A DNA stretch of 64,000 nt, from positions 234,493 through 298,492 of the forward strand of contig NZ_QBLC01000004.1 in assembly GCF_003052295.1 (NCBI RefSeq), given 5' to 3'. Positions 9,946-18,179 of the stretch are shown here, piece by piece (position 1 is the stretch's first letter; each line of letters opens with the position of its first letter). The notes beneath the pieces were generated by a model that searched no databases, was not told the origin of the DNA, and saw only the letters and a program-made list of their open reading frames with translations. Source of the DNA: Trichococcus paludicola. GTDB lineage: Bacteria > Bacillota > Bacilli > Lactobacillales > Aerococcaceae. A program made the position numbers and the translations under genes.

Positions 9946-11136
9946 TCATTCCCCGGCTAACGCCGCAAGGGTGATATCAGCGACTGTTTTAGCCGCGACC
10001 AATAGAGCTTTTTCATTGATGTCAAATTTCGGGTGATGATTATTGAAAACTTCTGCCTGATCCGGGCGAGCACCGACATTCAAGAAAGCGCCGGGGATCT
10101 TCAGCAGATACTGTCCGAAATCCTCCGCTCCGGTATTGGCAGAAGTTGCGATGACCTGTTTCAAGTAAGACCCGACACCATTTTTTTCCAGAACAGCAGC
10201 GGCTTTCGCAGTCTCTTTCGGATGATTGTACAAAGGCGGGTAATCGGAGTTGTAGTCGATATCCACTTTCACGTCATACATCTCTTCAAGACCGCGGCCG
10301 ATCCGGTGGAAATGCTCCTCGATGACTTTTCCGACTTCAAGATCCATGTAACGGGCATCTCCACGCAGAATCAGGTTGTCCTTTATGACATTGCTGCTGC
10401 CGACCGCCTCGAAGGAGCCAATCGTCACGACAGCCATATCATACGGGTTGATGCGCCGGGAAACAATTGTCTGCAGATTCATCACGAAGCTCGATGCCGC
10501 CACGATTGTATCGTTGGAGCGGTGCGGTTGCGAACCATGCCCGCCCGTCCCCTGAATCGTGACTTTGATGTCACTGCAACCGGCGTAGGCGAAGCCGCTC
10601 GTGTAAAAGACGGTGCCCACTTCATAGTCCGGATAGAAATGGATGCCGTAGATTTCGTCGACATCGTCGAGCAAGCCGGATTCCACGATGCTCTGGGCGC
10701 CGGCGGGGGCCATCTCTTCGGCATGCTGATGCACGATTTTTACGGTCCCTTGCCATTGGTCCCGCAGACGGATCAGGCATTCAGCCAAGACCATCAGATA
10801 GGCGGTGTGTCCGTCATGTCCGCAGGCGTGCATGACGCCTGGATTTTTGGATGCGAACGGCAGACCGGTCTGTTCCTCGATCTGGAGCGCATCGAAATCC
10901 GCCCGCAACGCGATGGTGCGGCCGGGTTGTTTCCCATTGATCGTGACGACGATGCCATAGCCGTTCCCGACATTCGTCTGCACATCAACCGGTTTATCTT
11001 CATAGAAACGGGCGATGAACGCAGCCGTTTCTTTCTCATCGAATGACAGTTCAGGATGCTCATGGAAATGACGGCGCAGAGAAATCATGTCATCTTCGCG
11101 GCCATCCAACATTTTCATCAATTCATCTCTTAACAT
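9946..11136 (-). CDS. M20 family metal-dependent amidohydrolase
   Basis: A hydrolase of the aminoacylase / hippurate hydrolase / N-acetyl-diaminopimelate deacetylase superfamily (M20D). The di-metal motif ACGHDGH is at residues 104-110, the acidic pair is in HQHAEEMAPAGA, and the lid domain and C-terminal NHHPKFD are complete. The open frame runs 27 codons further upstream, but that extension is encoded by a terminator hairpin (11175-11212), so I start at 11136 (MLRDELMKML, 396 residues) behind a GGGGGA stretch. The substrate cannot be told from the sequence. It lies between thrS and the folate operon without obvious functional link. Confidence 0.88.
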   Translation of the reverse strand: MLRDELMKMLDGREDDMISLRRHFHEHPELSFDEKETAAFIARFYEDKPVDVQTNVGNGYGIVVTINGKQPGRTIALRADFDALQIEEQTGLPFASKNPGVMHACGHDGHTAYLMVLAECLIRLRDQWQGTVKIVHQHAEEMAPAGAQSIVESGLLDDVDEIYGIHFYPDYEVGTVFYTSGFAYAGCSDIKVTIQGTGGHGSQPHRSNDTIVAASSFVMNLQTIVSRRINPYDMAVVTIGSFEAVGSSNVIKDNLILRGDARYMDLEVGKVIEEHFHRIGRGLEEMYDVKVDIDYNSDYPPLYNHPKETAKAAAVLEKNGVGSYLKQVIATSANTGAEDFGQYLLKIPGAFLNVGARPDQAEVFNNHHPKFDINEKALLVAAKTVADITLAALAGE

Positions 11137-11174
11137 CTTCTCATCATCCCCCATTAAGCGAATTATATAAAGAC

Positions 11175-11212
11175 GAAGGCCCGGAACACAAACCGCCATG
11201 TTCCGGGCCTTC
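11175..11212 (-). terminator. Probable thrS terminator
   Basis: A perfect 14-bp stem, GAAGGCCCGGAACA with TGTTCCGGGCCTTC, is followed on the minus strand by a T-rich stretch (CGTCTTTATAT). It lies about 80 bases beyond thrS. Confidence 0.7.
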
Positions 11213-11292
11213 ATCAAGCTAACAGAATCAAAGCTACATCACTGAAACTTATTGTATCATGATTTGCTCAGAAAGATGTGGATTTGATAAGA

Positions 11293-13227
11293 TTATTTGA
11301 AGTTTTTGATTTCAGATTGAACCTCAGCCAAGAAATCATCCATGCTGAAAGTAACCATTTCTTTCGAGCCATAACGGCGGACAGTTACGGTTCCGTTCAG
11401 TAATTCCTGATCGCCGATGACCAATTGGTAAGGGATTTTTTGAGTCTGGGAAGCACGGATTTTGTAACCCATCTTCTCGTTGCGATCATCGACTTCGACG
11501 CGCATACCCAACTGTTCCATTACGGCTTTCAGTTCAAATGCTTGATCGGCATGCAGATCAAGGTTGACAGGGATGATCGTTGCTTGGACAGGAGCCAACC
11601 ATACCGGGAATGCGCCTTTGTACTCTTCAATCAGATACGCTACAAAACGCTCCATTGTGGAGATGACGCCACGGTGGATGACGACCGGACGGTGGTTGTT
11701 TTCGCCGTCTTCGCCGACATAAGTCAGGTCGAAGCGCTCAGGCAACAGGAAGTCCAATTGGATAGTGGACATCGTTTCTTCCAAGCCCATCGCTGTCTTG
11801 AACTGCACATCCAATTTAGGGCCGTAAAAAGCAGCTTCGCCGATGGCTTCGTAGTATTCCAAACCGAATTCGTCCATCGCTTCTTTCAGCATCGCTTCCG
11901 CGCGGTCCCACATAGCGTCGTCATCAAAGTACTTCACTTTGTCTTCCGGATCGCGGTAGCTCAGACGGAAACGGTAATCGCTGATCTGGAAATCTGCATA
12001 AACATCCATGACCAACTGCAACACACGTTTGAACTCGTCCTTGATCTGATCCGGACGGACAAATGCGTGAGCATCATTCAGAGTCATTTCACGCACGCGC
12101 TGCAGACCTGACAATGCACCGCTCTTTTCGTAACGGTGCATCATGCCCAACTCAGCGATGCGGATCGGCAATTCGCGGTAGCTGTGGATGTCGTTCTTGT
12201 AGACCATCATGTGGTGCGGACAGTTCATCGGACGCAACACCAACATTTCGCCATCGCCCATATCCATCGGCGGGAACATATCCTCATGGTAGTGGTCCCA
12301 ATGGCCGGAAGTTTTGTACAATTCCACGTTCGCCATGATCGGCGTGTAGACGTGCTGGTACCCCAGGCTCACTTCTTTGTCGACGATGTAACGCTCAAGC
12401 GTGCGACGGATCGTAGCGCCTTTAGGCAACCAGAAAGGCAAACCGGAACCGACTTCAGGGGAAATCATGAACAAGTCCAGTTCTTTGCCCAATTTGCGGT
12501 GATCGCGCTCTTTTGCTTCTTCGCGCATCTTGATGAATTCAGCCAAGGCTTTCTTGTCGAAGAAGGCTGTTCCGTAAACACGTTGCATCATTTTGTTGTT
12601 CGAGTTCCCTCTCCAATAGGCACCCGCCAACGACAACAACTTGAAGACTTGGATTTTGCCTGTTGCCGGCACGTGGACGCCTCGGCAAAGGTCCGTGAAG
12701 TCATCTTGCGTATAGACAGTGATGATATCACCTTCAGGCAATGCTGTGATCAATTCGACTTTGTATGGGTCATTTGCGAAGATTTCCAACGCTTCCGCAC
12801 GACTGACTTCACGTCTGACGATCGGATAATTAGCCTTCACAATGTTCATCATTTCCGCTTCGACTTTCGACAAGTCCTCTTCGGCAAGCTGTACTTCCAT
12901 ATCGGTATCATAGTAGAACCCAGTTTCGATTGCTGGACCGACACCAAAATGGATTTCAGGGAACAGGCGCGTCAAGGCATGCGCCATCAAGTGGGCAGTC
13001 GAGTGACGCAGGACACCCAATCCGTCTGCGTGATCCGGTGTCACGATTTCAAGTGAACCATCCGTCTCCAATTGGCGTGTGAAGTCGACCAATTCCCCGT
13101 TGAATTTTCCGGCCAAAGCCTTTTTAGCCAGGCTGTTGCTGATGCTTTTTGCTACTTCTTCCACTGTTACGCCGGCTTCGAATACTTTTACGGCGCCATC
13201 AGGAAAAGTGATTTTGATTTCTGACAT
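11293..13227 (-). CDS. thrS: Threonine--tRNA ligase
   Basis: Charges tRNA-Thr; a class II synthetase with editing domain. The 644-residue protein contains, in order, an N-terminal TGS domain (about 1-63), the editing domain with the [11 protein letters not shown] motif, the catalytic core with the zinc ligand motif MNCPHHM, and a C-terminal anticodon-binding domain beginning near [21 protein letters not shown]-type ribosome-binding site precedes the ATG. Expression is controlled by the T-box leader immediately upstream. Confidence 0.98.
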   Translation of the reverse strand: MSEIKITFPDGAVKVFEAGVTVEEVAKSISNSLAKKALAGKFNGELVDFTRQLETDGSLEIVTPDHADGLGVLRHSTAHLMAHALTRLFPEIHFGVGPAIETGFYYDTDMEVQLAEEDLSKVEAEMMNIVKANYPIVRREVSRAEALEIFANDPYKVELITALPEGDIITVYTQDDFTDLCRGVHVPATGKIQVFKLLSLAGAYWRGNSNNKMMQRVYGTAFFDKKALAEFIKMREEAKERDHRKLGKELDLFMISPEVGSGLPFWLPKGATIRRTLERYIVDKEVSLGYQHVYTPIMANVELYKTSGHWDHYHEDMFPPMDMGDGEMLVLRPMNCPHHMMVYKNDIHSYRELPIRIAELGMMHRYEKSGALSGLQRVREMTLNDAHAFVRPDQIKDEFKRVLQLVMDVYADFQISDYRFRLSYRDPEDKVKYFDDDAMWDRAEAMLKEAMDEFGLEYYEAIGEAAFYGPKLDVQFKTAMGLEETMSTIQLDFLLPERFDLTYVGEDGENNHRPVVIHRGVISTMERFVAYLIEEYKGAFPVWLAPVQATIIPVNLDLHADQAFELKAVMEQLGMRVEVDDRNEKMGYKIRASQTQKIPYQLVIGDQELLNGTVTVRRYGSKEMVTFSMDDFLAEVQSEIKNFK

Positions 13228-13284
13228 GCTGATTCCTCCAATTAATTAAGTTCTGTACCTTAGTGATACTGACAAAAAGGCAAT

Positions 13285-13557
13285 AAAAAAAGCCCATTCC
13301 CAGCTTGTGCCGGAAATGGGACGTGTCTACGTGGTTCCACCCAAATTCAAAGAGTGCGACAGGCATCCGCTTAAGATTCTGTCTCATCCTTACTTGAACG
13401 CGATAACGAGCGTACCGTTTCCCCCTACTGTAGTTTCAGGGAATCTCTCGAAAGGGGTCAATACATGATTGATTAGGATGTTTCACCAAGCCATCCCTCG
13501 CTAAAAATCAGATCATCCATCGGTGTCTTTCTCATCGATTTGTCTTTCGTTTCATCT
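13285..13557 (-). promoter_or_regulatory. T-box riboswitch of thrS
   Basis: The transcribed leader of about 270 bases carries the T-box core TGGGTGGAACCACG (13330-13343 on the minus strand), which pairs with the acceptor end of uncharged tRNA. It is followed by a terminator hairpin with CCCATT...AATGGG stem (13293-13320) and a run of T. The 5' part holds the AGCGAGGGATGG...GGTGAAACATCC stem I apical elements typical of this class. A candidate ACC (Thr) specifier lies in the TTGACCCC segment, but I did not fold the specifier loop to prove it. Confidence 0.92.
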
Positions 13558-13564
13558 GTAGTCC

Positions 13565-13593
13565 ATTTAAACACAAAAAATAGTTGTTTTCAA
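13565..13593 (-). promoter_or_regulatory. thrS promoter
   Basis: TTGAAA (13588-13593) and TTAAAT (13565-13570) on the minus strand with a 17-base spacer. The transcript would start just before the T-box stem I. Confidence 0.65.
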
Positions 13594-13603
13594 GTTTAAA
13601 ATA

Positions 13604-13634
13604 AGAAAAGCTGAACGGGTTAGCTTATCCCTTC
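13604..13634 (+). repeat. Dispersed intergenic repeat, copy 2
   Basis: AGAAAAGCTGAACGGGTTAG, matching the 5' two thirds of the copies at 44111 and 46080, with a diverged right end (CTTATCCCTT). It lies between the dnaI stop codon and the thrS promoter. Confidence 0.5.
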
Positions 13635-13654
13635 GGAAATTAGATAAATCGTGC

Positions 13655-14584
13655 CTATTGCTCGAAACGGCGGTTTTTCCCAGTCATCGGAATCTCGCGC
13701 GATAAGAAGCGGATCCGCTCCATCAGACGTTTCGCCTTCATCGGCTCGTCATCGCCCCGGTTGCCCATGCGCAAATGCTCCTCCAACTGTTGCATCGTAA
13801 AGTTAGAACTGAAGAATGTCGGCAAGTCTTCTTGCATGCGGTACTGGAGGATGACACCGAGCACTTCATCGCGGATCCAGGTGGAATTGGCTTCTGCTCC
13901 GATATCATCCAACATCAGAATCTCCGCTTTCTTCACGGCATCAATCTTTTCGTTGACCGTATTGCTCTGGATCGCCTGCTTCATCTCCATCGTGAAGGTC
14001 GGGTAATGCATCAGTGTCGTCAGATGGCCGCCCATCGCCAATTCATGCGCAATCGCACCCAGAAGATAGGATTTCCCTACCCCGAATGGACCATAGAAAT
14101 AAAGTGCTTGGTGATGCACTTTCGGATTCCCATTGAATGAATCAATAAAATTCAACGATTCCAGAATGGCCGGCATCCGCTCGTTTGATTGGACAAACCG
14201 ATCCAATGTCGCCGTGCGGACATCCTTCGGCATCGACATCGAATGGACGCGACTCCGCAATTCCTTTTCTTTTTCCCTCGCCATCGTCTCATTGGTCGGT
14301 GTATAGACGACATCAATGTAACCGGCATTCAATACAAGATTCGGCTCATAACCGGGATTCTGTGATTCTTTCCCAACACGGATCTTCTCTTTTTCCTGCA
14401 CATATTCGTGCAACTTGGAATAACTTCTCTCGACGATTTCCCGCGTCAGGCGCTCTTCGTGTTTCTGGAAGAAGGCCTGGACATCGGCATCCTTCATGAT
14501 TGTGTCGATCATGCCTTTGTAGCGTTGGCTGATTTCGGGATTATTCATATATTTGTATAATGCTCTTCCGATATGATCCATCAC
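13655..14584 (-). CDS. dnaI: Primosomal protein DnaI (helicase loader)
   Basis: AAA+ ATPase that loads the replicative helicase DnaC onto DNA at the origin and at restart sites. Walker A GPFGVGKS is at residues 165-172 and Walker B LMLDDIGA at 223-230. The N-terminal ~130 residues form the helicase-interaction domain. The start codon overlaps the dnaB stop by four bases, so the two are translationally coupled, as in Bacillus. Length 309 residues is normal. Confidence 0.96.
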   Translation of the reverse strand: MMDHIGRALYKYMNNPEISQRYKGMIDTIMKDADVQAFFQKHEERLTREIVERSYSKLHEYVQEKEKIRVGKESQNPGYEPNLVLNAGYIDVVYTPTNETMAREKEKELRSRVHSMSMPKDVRTATLDRFVQSNERMPAILESLNFIDSFNGNPKVHHQALYFYGPFGVGKSYLLGAIAHELAMGGHLTTLMHYPTFTMEMKQAIQSNTVNEKIDAVKKAEILMLDDIGAEANSTWIRDEVLGVILQYRMQEDLPTFFSSNFTMQQLEEHLRMGNRGDDEPMKAKRLMERIRFLSREIPMTGKNRRFEQ

Positions 14585-16014
14585 TCATCCCCTGCCTTTC
14601 CGCTACTTTTTAATTTTTTGATGCGCTCATTCAATTTTTGTTGCGCTTCCGGCGTCAGCGGTGTTTCCACAACCGATTTATGTTCCTCTTTAGCCCAATC
14701 CGGCAAGTTTTCCTTCTTGCGCGCCACCGTTTTCCCGTAATTCTTTGCGGTTGTCCGGCTGGCTGCCCGCTTCTCCGCTTTCGCTTTCATCTCGCCGGCG
14801 AATTGCTTCGCCTTCGCCAACGCTTTTTCGGGCGAATCGACACCGTCCTGCAGCCAATCGTTTGCGATGGCTTCCACATAGGCCTTGGAAAGATGCGGAT
14901 TGTTGAGGATGACCAACACATAGTGCGTCAATACATTGAGCACACTCGGTTTGAAATCAGCCTTTTCCATCAGCGTACGCAGCAGTTGCGTCTCCGAAGC
15001 GGTCACGATGCCGCCTTTCTGCTTTTTGATGCTCGTCAAAAATTGATGCGGCGTCAATTGTTCGCACGCCTTGATGAACGAGATCTCTTCATTGGAAAAG
15101 CGTGCCTGAATCAATTTTTGTTCCCGGCCTTTTTCAGTATCTTTAGCCAATTGGATGCTCTGGGTGACTTTATCCTTAACTTCCAAACGGGTGCTGTGTC
15201 TCTGCTCAAAGGCATCGGATACAATTTTTTTGAGCGCTTCTCCGTCTACTTTGCCCGATTCGATATCGGCGGCCTCCAGAATGAATTGAGCCATCTGCAG
15301 TTCGTCGCAACCATACAGCGTGTAGAGGATAGTGATTGTGTGCTCCAATTCCTTTGTGATAGAATCACGCTTAACGAATTGTTTGTTCAACAGCTGCCGG
15401 AAAAAGGCGAAGTCAAACCCCTCATTCTCGATCACGGGCAGGCTTGCCGAGTTATCGCCCAACAACGAGTTGTCGTTCTGCCTCATCCGCGCTTGCTCCG
15501 TAAAGGCGCTTTCCGAGAAAGAAAAAACATCCAAAAAGGACTTGGTGATATTTTCCGCATTTTTTACGTCGCGGACTTGTCGGCTGAACCGTTGCTGCAA
15601 GTCGCGGTATTTCCGTTCGCCGACTTTTTCATACAACAGCAACCCCATCAGGTCATCACTAAAAAAAGCATGACTGGACAGCGGTTGCTGCAATTCGTAT
15701 AGGTACTGCTTCTCTGGCTCGTTTACGAGAAATGTCTTCAGTAAACCGATCCCTTCCAATTTCACCCGTGCTTGATAGAACTCCTGGATCCCGCTATTCG
15801 ATAAAGCCAATAATTCGGTGTGAAGCAGATCTTTGCTCCAATAGCTCTCTTGCGGAATCTCTGCAAGCAGCGTCAAATAAAGACTGAATGCTTGTGGACC
15901 GATGATGGGCTGATACAATTGCGTCAGGATTTTGCGGTCCACATCGGAAATCAAGCTTGTCTGGCTTGCTCTGAAAGGATCCTTAGGGCTTATGTTTTGC
16001 CATGGATAGCTCAT
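14581..16014 (-). CDS. dnaB: Replication initiation and membrane attachment protein DnaB
   Basis: Firmicutes-specific primosome protein that, with DnaD and DnaI, recruits helicase; it is unrelated to the E. coli helicase of that name. The 477-residue protein has the N-terminal winged-helix region (LISDVDRKILTQLYQPIIGPQA) and the C-terminal DnaB/DnaD-type domain with the YVEAIANDWLQDGV segment near 385-400, followed by a basic Ala/Lys-rich tail. It overlaps nrdR by one base (TAATG) and dnaI by four. Confidence 0.95.
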   Translation of the reverse strand: MSYPWQNISPKDPFRASQTSLISDVDRKILTQLYQPIIGPQAFSLYLTLLAEIPQESYWSKDLLHTELLALSNSGIQEFYQARVKLEGIGLLKTFLVNEPEKQYLYELQQPLSSHAFFSDDLMGLLLYEKVGERKYRDLQQRFSRQVRDVKNAENITKSFLDVFSFSESAFTEQARMRQNDNSLLGDNSASLPVIENEGFDFAFFRQLLNKQFVKRDSITKELEHTITILYTLYGCDELQMAQFILEAADIESGKVDGEALKKIVSDAFEQRHSTRLEVKDKVTQSIQLAKDTEKGREQKLIQARFSNEEISFIKACEQLTPHQFLTSIKKQKGGIVTASETQLLRTLMEKADFKPSVLNVLTHYVLVILNNPHLSKAYVEAIANDWLQDGVDSPEKALAKAKQFAGEMKAKAEKRAASRTTAKNYGKTVARKKENLPDWAKEEHKSVVETPLTPEAQQKLNERIKKLKSSGKAGDE

Positions 16015-16556
16015 TATTCATTGTCTTCCTTTCCGGGGGCTGCCTCATGGGGAGGAGCATCGGATGGTTGGATGTCTGAAGATTCAGCAGCCGTTTGTTG
16101 GGCTTTTTTCTTCTCCATGTTCTTCAATTCATCAAGGAAGGTTTTCCGGTCCGAAAATTGGCGGTAAACACTTGCGAAACGGATGTAGGCGACGTCGTCT
16201 ATTTTGGATAGCTTATCCATGACGAACTCTCCGATGACGATGCTGGATACTTCATTTTCTCCAAGCGCTCGGATTTCGGCTTCCACCTCATTGACGACAG
16301 TCTCCAGTTGTTCGAGGGCGATCGGCCGTTTTTCGCAGGAGCGGATCAATCCCCGCAACAACTTTTCACGGCTGAATTCTTCGCGTGCGCCATTTTTTTT
16401 GATGACAAGCAATGGCGTTTGCTCGATCCTTTCGAATGTAGTGAAGCGGAAATGGCATTGTTCGCATTCGCGACGGCGGCGGATGGCTTTCCCGTCATCA
16501 GCCGGACGACTATCGACAACACGCGATCCGTGATAGTGACATTTTGGGCATTGCAT
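16014..16556 (-). CDS. nrdR: Transcriptional repressor NrdR
   Basis: Represses ribonucleotide reductase genes in response to dATP/ATP. The zinc ribbon has cysteines 3, 6, 31 and 34, and an ATP-cone domain follows (about 46-136). The correct start is at 16556 ([10 protein letters not shown]), preceded by AAAGGGGGA; the open frame extends 41 codons upstream but that part has no family counterpart. The C-terminal tail after residue 150 is rich in Gln, Ser and Pro and longer than usual (180 residues in total). It heads the nrdR-dnaB-dnaI unit. Confidence 0.95.
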   Translation of the reverse strand: MQCPKCHYHGSRVVDSRPADDGKAIRRRRECEQCHFRFTTFERIEQTPLLVIKKNGAREEFSREKLLRGLIRSCEKRPIALEQLETVVNEVEAEIRALGENEVSSIVIGEFVMDKLSKIDDVAYIRFASVYRQFSDRKTFLDELKNMEKKKAQQTAAESSDIQPSDAPPHEAAPGKEDNE

Positions 16557-16651
16557 CGGCTTTCCCCCTTTTCTTTCCTTTATTATCACTTCATTATAAC
16601 ATACTTGGGGCTCAAAAACCTTGAAAAGATGGTCTTTCCGGCGCCAACGCA

Positions 16652-17251
16652 CTAGACTGAAAGACGGCCGTGCAGCCATTCGTTGACTTGTTTTTCGGTT
16701 TCTTCGATTGTCCCGGAATTGTCGATGACAAAGTCCGCCAGCTCTTTTTTCTTTTCGATCGAAAGCTGGCTTTGCATCCTCCGGGCGGCTTCCTCCGCAT
16801 CCAAATGGTTGCGGCTCATTAGCCTTTGAAATTGCAGCGCTTCCGGAACGTAGACGACCATCACGGCATCGCAGCTGTCCTCATACCCGCCTTCGTACAG
16901 CAACGGGATATCCAGCACGATCAAATTGTGCCCTTCCGAAATATAACGCTCTTTTTCTGCCTGTATCCAATCATTGATGCGCTCCTTCAGTAACGCATCC
17001 AGTTCTTTACGCTTCTCCCTGTCCGAAAAGATCAGCGCTCCCAAGCGCTTGCGATCCAGTGTGCCATCCGGCAGCAGATAGGCTTCACCGAAATGTTCGA
17101 TGATGTCCGCTAATCCCGGTGCACCCGGAAGAACGACAGCCCTTGCTCCCAAGTCCGCATCGACAACCGGTATGCCCGCAGACAAAAACAGCTTCGCTAC
17201 AGTCGATTTCCCTGTAGCGATGCTTCCTGTAAGACCCAGTATATAACTCAT
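16652..17251 (-). CDS. coaE: Dephospho-CoA kinase
   Basis: Phosphorylates dephospho-CoA in the last step of coenzyme A synthesis. P-loop [12 protein letters not shown] is at residues 6-17 and DADLGARAV follows. Length 199 residues is standard. It starts six bases after mutM, in the conserved polA-mutM-coaE-nrdR order. Confidence 0.96.
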   Translation of the reverse strand: MSYILGLTGSIATGKSTVAKLFLSAGIPVVDADLGARAVVLPGAPGLADIIEHFGEAYLLPDGTLDRKRLGALIFSDREKRKELDALLKERINDWIQAEKERYISEGHNLIVLDIPLLYEGGYEDSCDAVMVVYVPEALQFQRLMSRNHLDAEEAARRMQSQLSIEKKKELADFVIDNSGTIEETEKQVNEWLHGRLSV

Positions 17252-17257
17252 GTTCTT

Positions 17258-18142
17258 CTACCTCGCCCCTTTGTACACAATGTCAGTGATGCCTGCTGTC
17301 TTCGAACGCGTCTTTGGCAGTTGTTGACAATGCGGGCAATAATGCGTTCCTCGCTGTGCTACCCTTATCTTTTCGATTGGATGGCCGCAGTTCGGACAAG
17401 GCTGTCCGGTCTGACCGTAAACGGCAAGAGAGACTTGGAATTTCCCGGCTTCCCCCAACGTGTTTTTGTAGGTCCGGATTGTCGACCCTCCGGCTTCCAC
17501 TGATCTGCTGATCACATCAATGATGGCTTCGTGCAATCTTTTGGCTGCTGCCGGTCCGATTGTGTCGGCAGATTGCATAGGATGGATCCGGGCTTGGAAA
17601 AGTGACTCATCCGCATAGATATTTCCGACGCCGGCAACAATGTTCTGGTCGAGGATGACCGCTTTGATTGCCCGATGCGACTTGGCAAGATCTTTTTTAA
17701 ATTTACTCAATTTGAAGAAATCCGCGGTTGGTTCCGGCCCCATTTTTTTGAAAGGTTCATATTCATCCCGCTTTTCGATCGGCAACAACGTGAATTTACC
17801 GAACTTGCGCACATCAAGGTACCGCAATTGGCGTCCATCGGCGAGATAAAAAATGACGTGGGTATGCTTCTTGATCGGTTCACCGGATGCGCTGACCTCA
17901 TACTTCCCCTCCATCCGCAGATGGGAAATCATCGCCCAGTGGTCCAATAAGAAGATCAGGTACTTGCCGCGGCGTTCGATGGTGTGGATCTGTTCCCCCC
18001 GCAGGACCGTCTTGAAACGCTCCGTGGAAAAAGGCGGCGTGATCATCCGATCCCAAAAGACAGCTACATCTATAATGACGGCTCCTCCGACAAGGTTGAT
18101 GAGCCCCTTGCGGATGGTTTCTACTTCTGGCAATTCCGGCAT
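17258..18142 (-). CDS. mutM: Formamidopyrimidine-DNA glycosylase
   Basis: Base-excision repair enzyme that removes 8-oxoguanine and formamidopyrimidines and cuts the strand. After removal of Met the catalytic Pro and Glu are the first residues of PELPEVETI. The C-terminal zinc finger has two CxxC pairs (CPNC and CPHC). The start at 18142 is fixed by this chemistry and by an AAAGGGGG ribosome-binding site seven bases upstream; two extra upstream codons are open. Length is 294 residues. Confidence 0.97.
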   Translation of the reverse strand: MPELPEVETIRKGLINLVGGAVIIDVAVFWDRMITPPFSTERFKTVLRGEQIHTIERRGKYLIFLLDHWAMISHLRMEGKYEVSASGEPIKKHTHVIFYLADGRQLRYLDVRKFGKFTLLPIEKRDEYEPFKKMGPEPTADFFKLSKFKKDLAKSHRAIKAVILDQNIVAGVGNIYADESLFQARIHPMQSADTIGPAAAKRLHEAIIDVISRSVEAGGSTIRTYKNTLGEAGKFQVSLAVYGQTGQPCPNCGHPIEKIRVAQRGTHYCPHCQQLPKTRSKTAGITDIVYKGAR

Positions 18143-18179
18143 AAGCAAACCCCCTTTCTTTTATCGGTTTGTTCCTTGT

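Noticed and set aside
10033..11046. 337-codon open frame on the plus strand
   Set aside because: Antisense shadow of the M20 amidohydrolase gene, with no ribosome-binding site or family resemblance.
11136..11217. Extended N terminus of the M20 amidohydrolase
   Set aside because: The extension is encoded by a perfect terminator hairpin (11175-11212).
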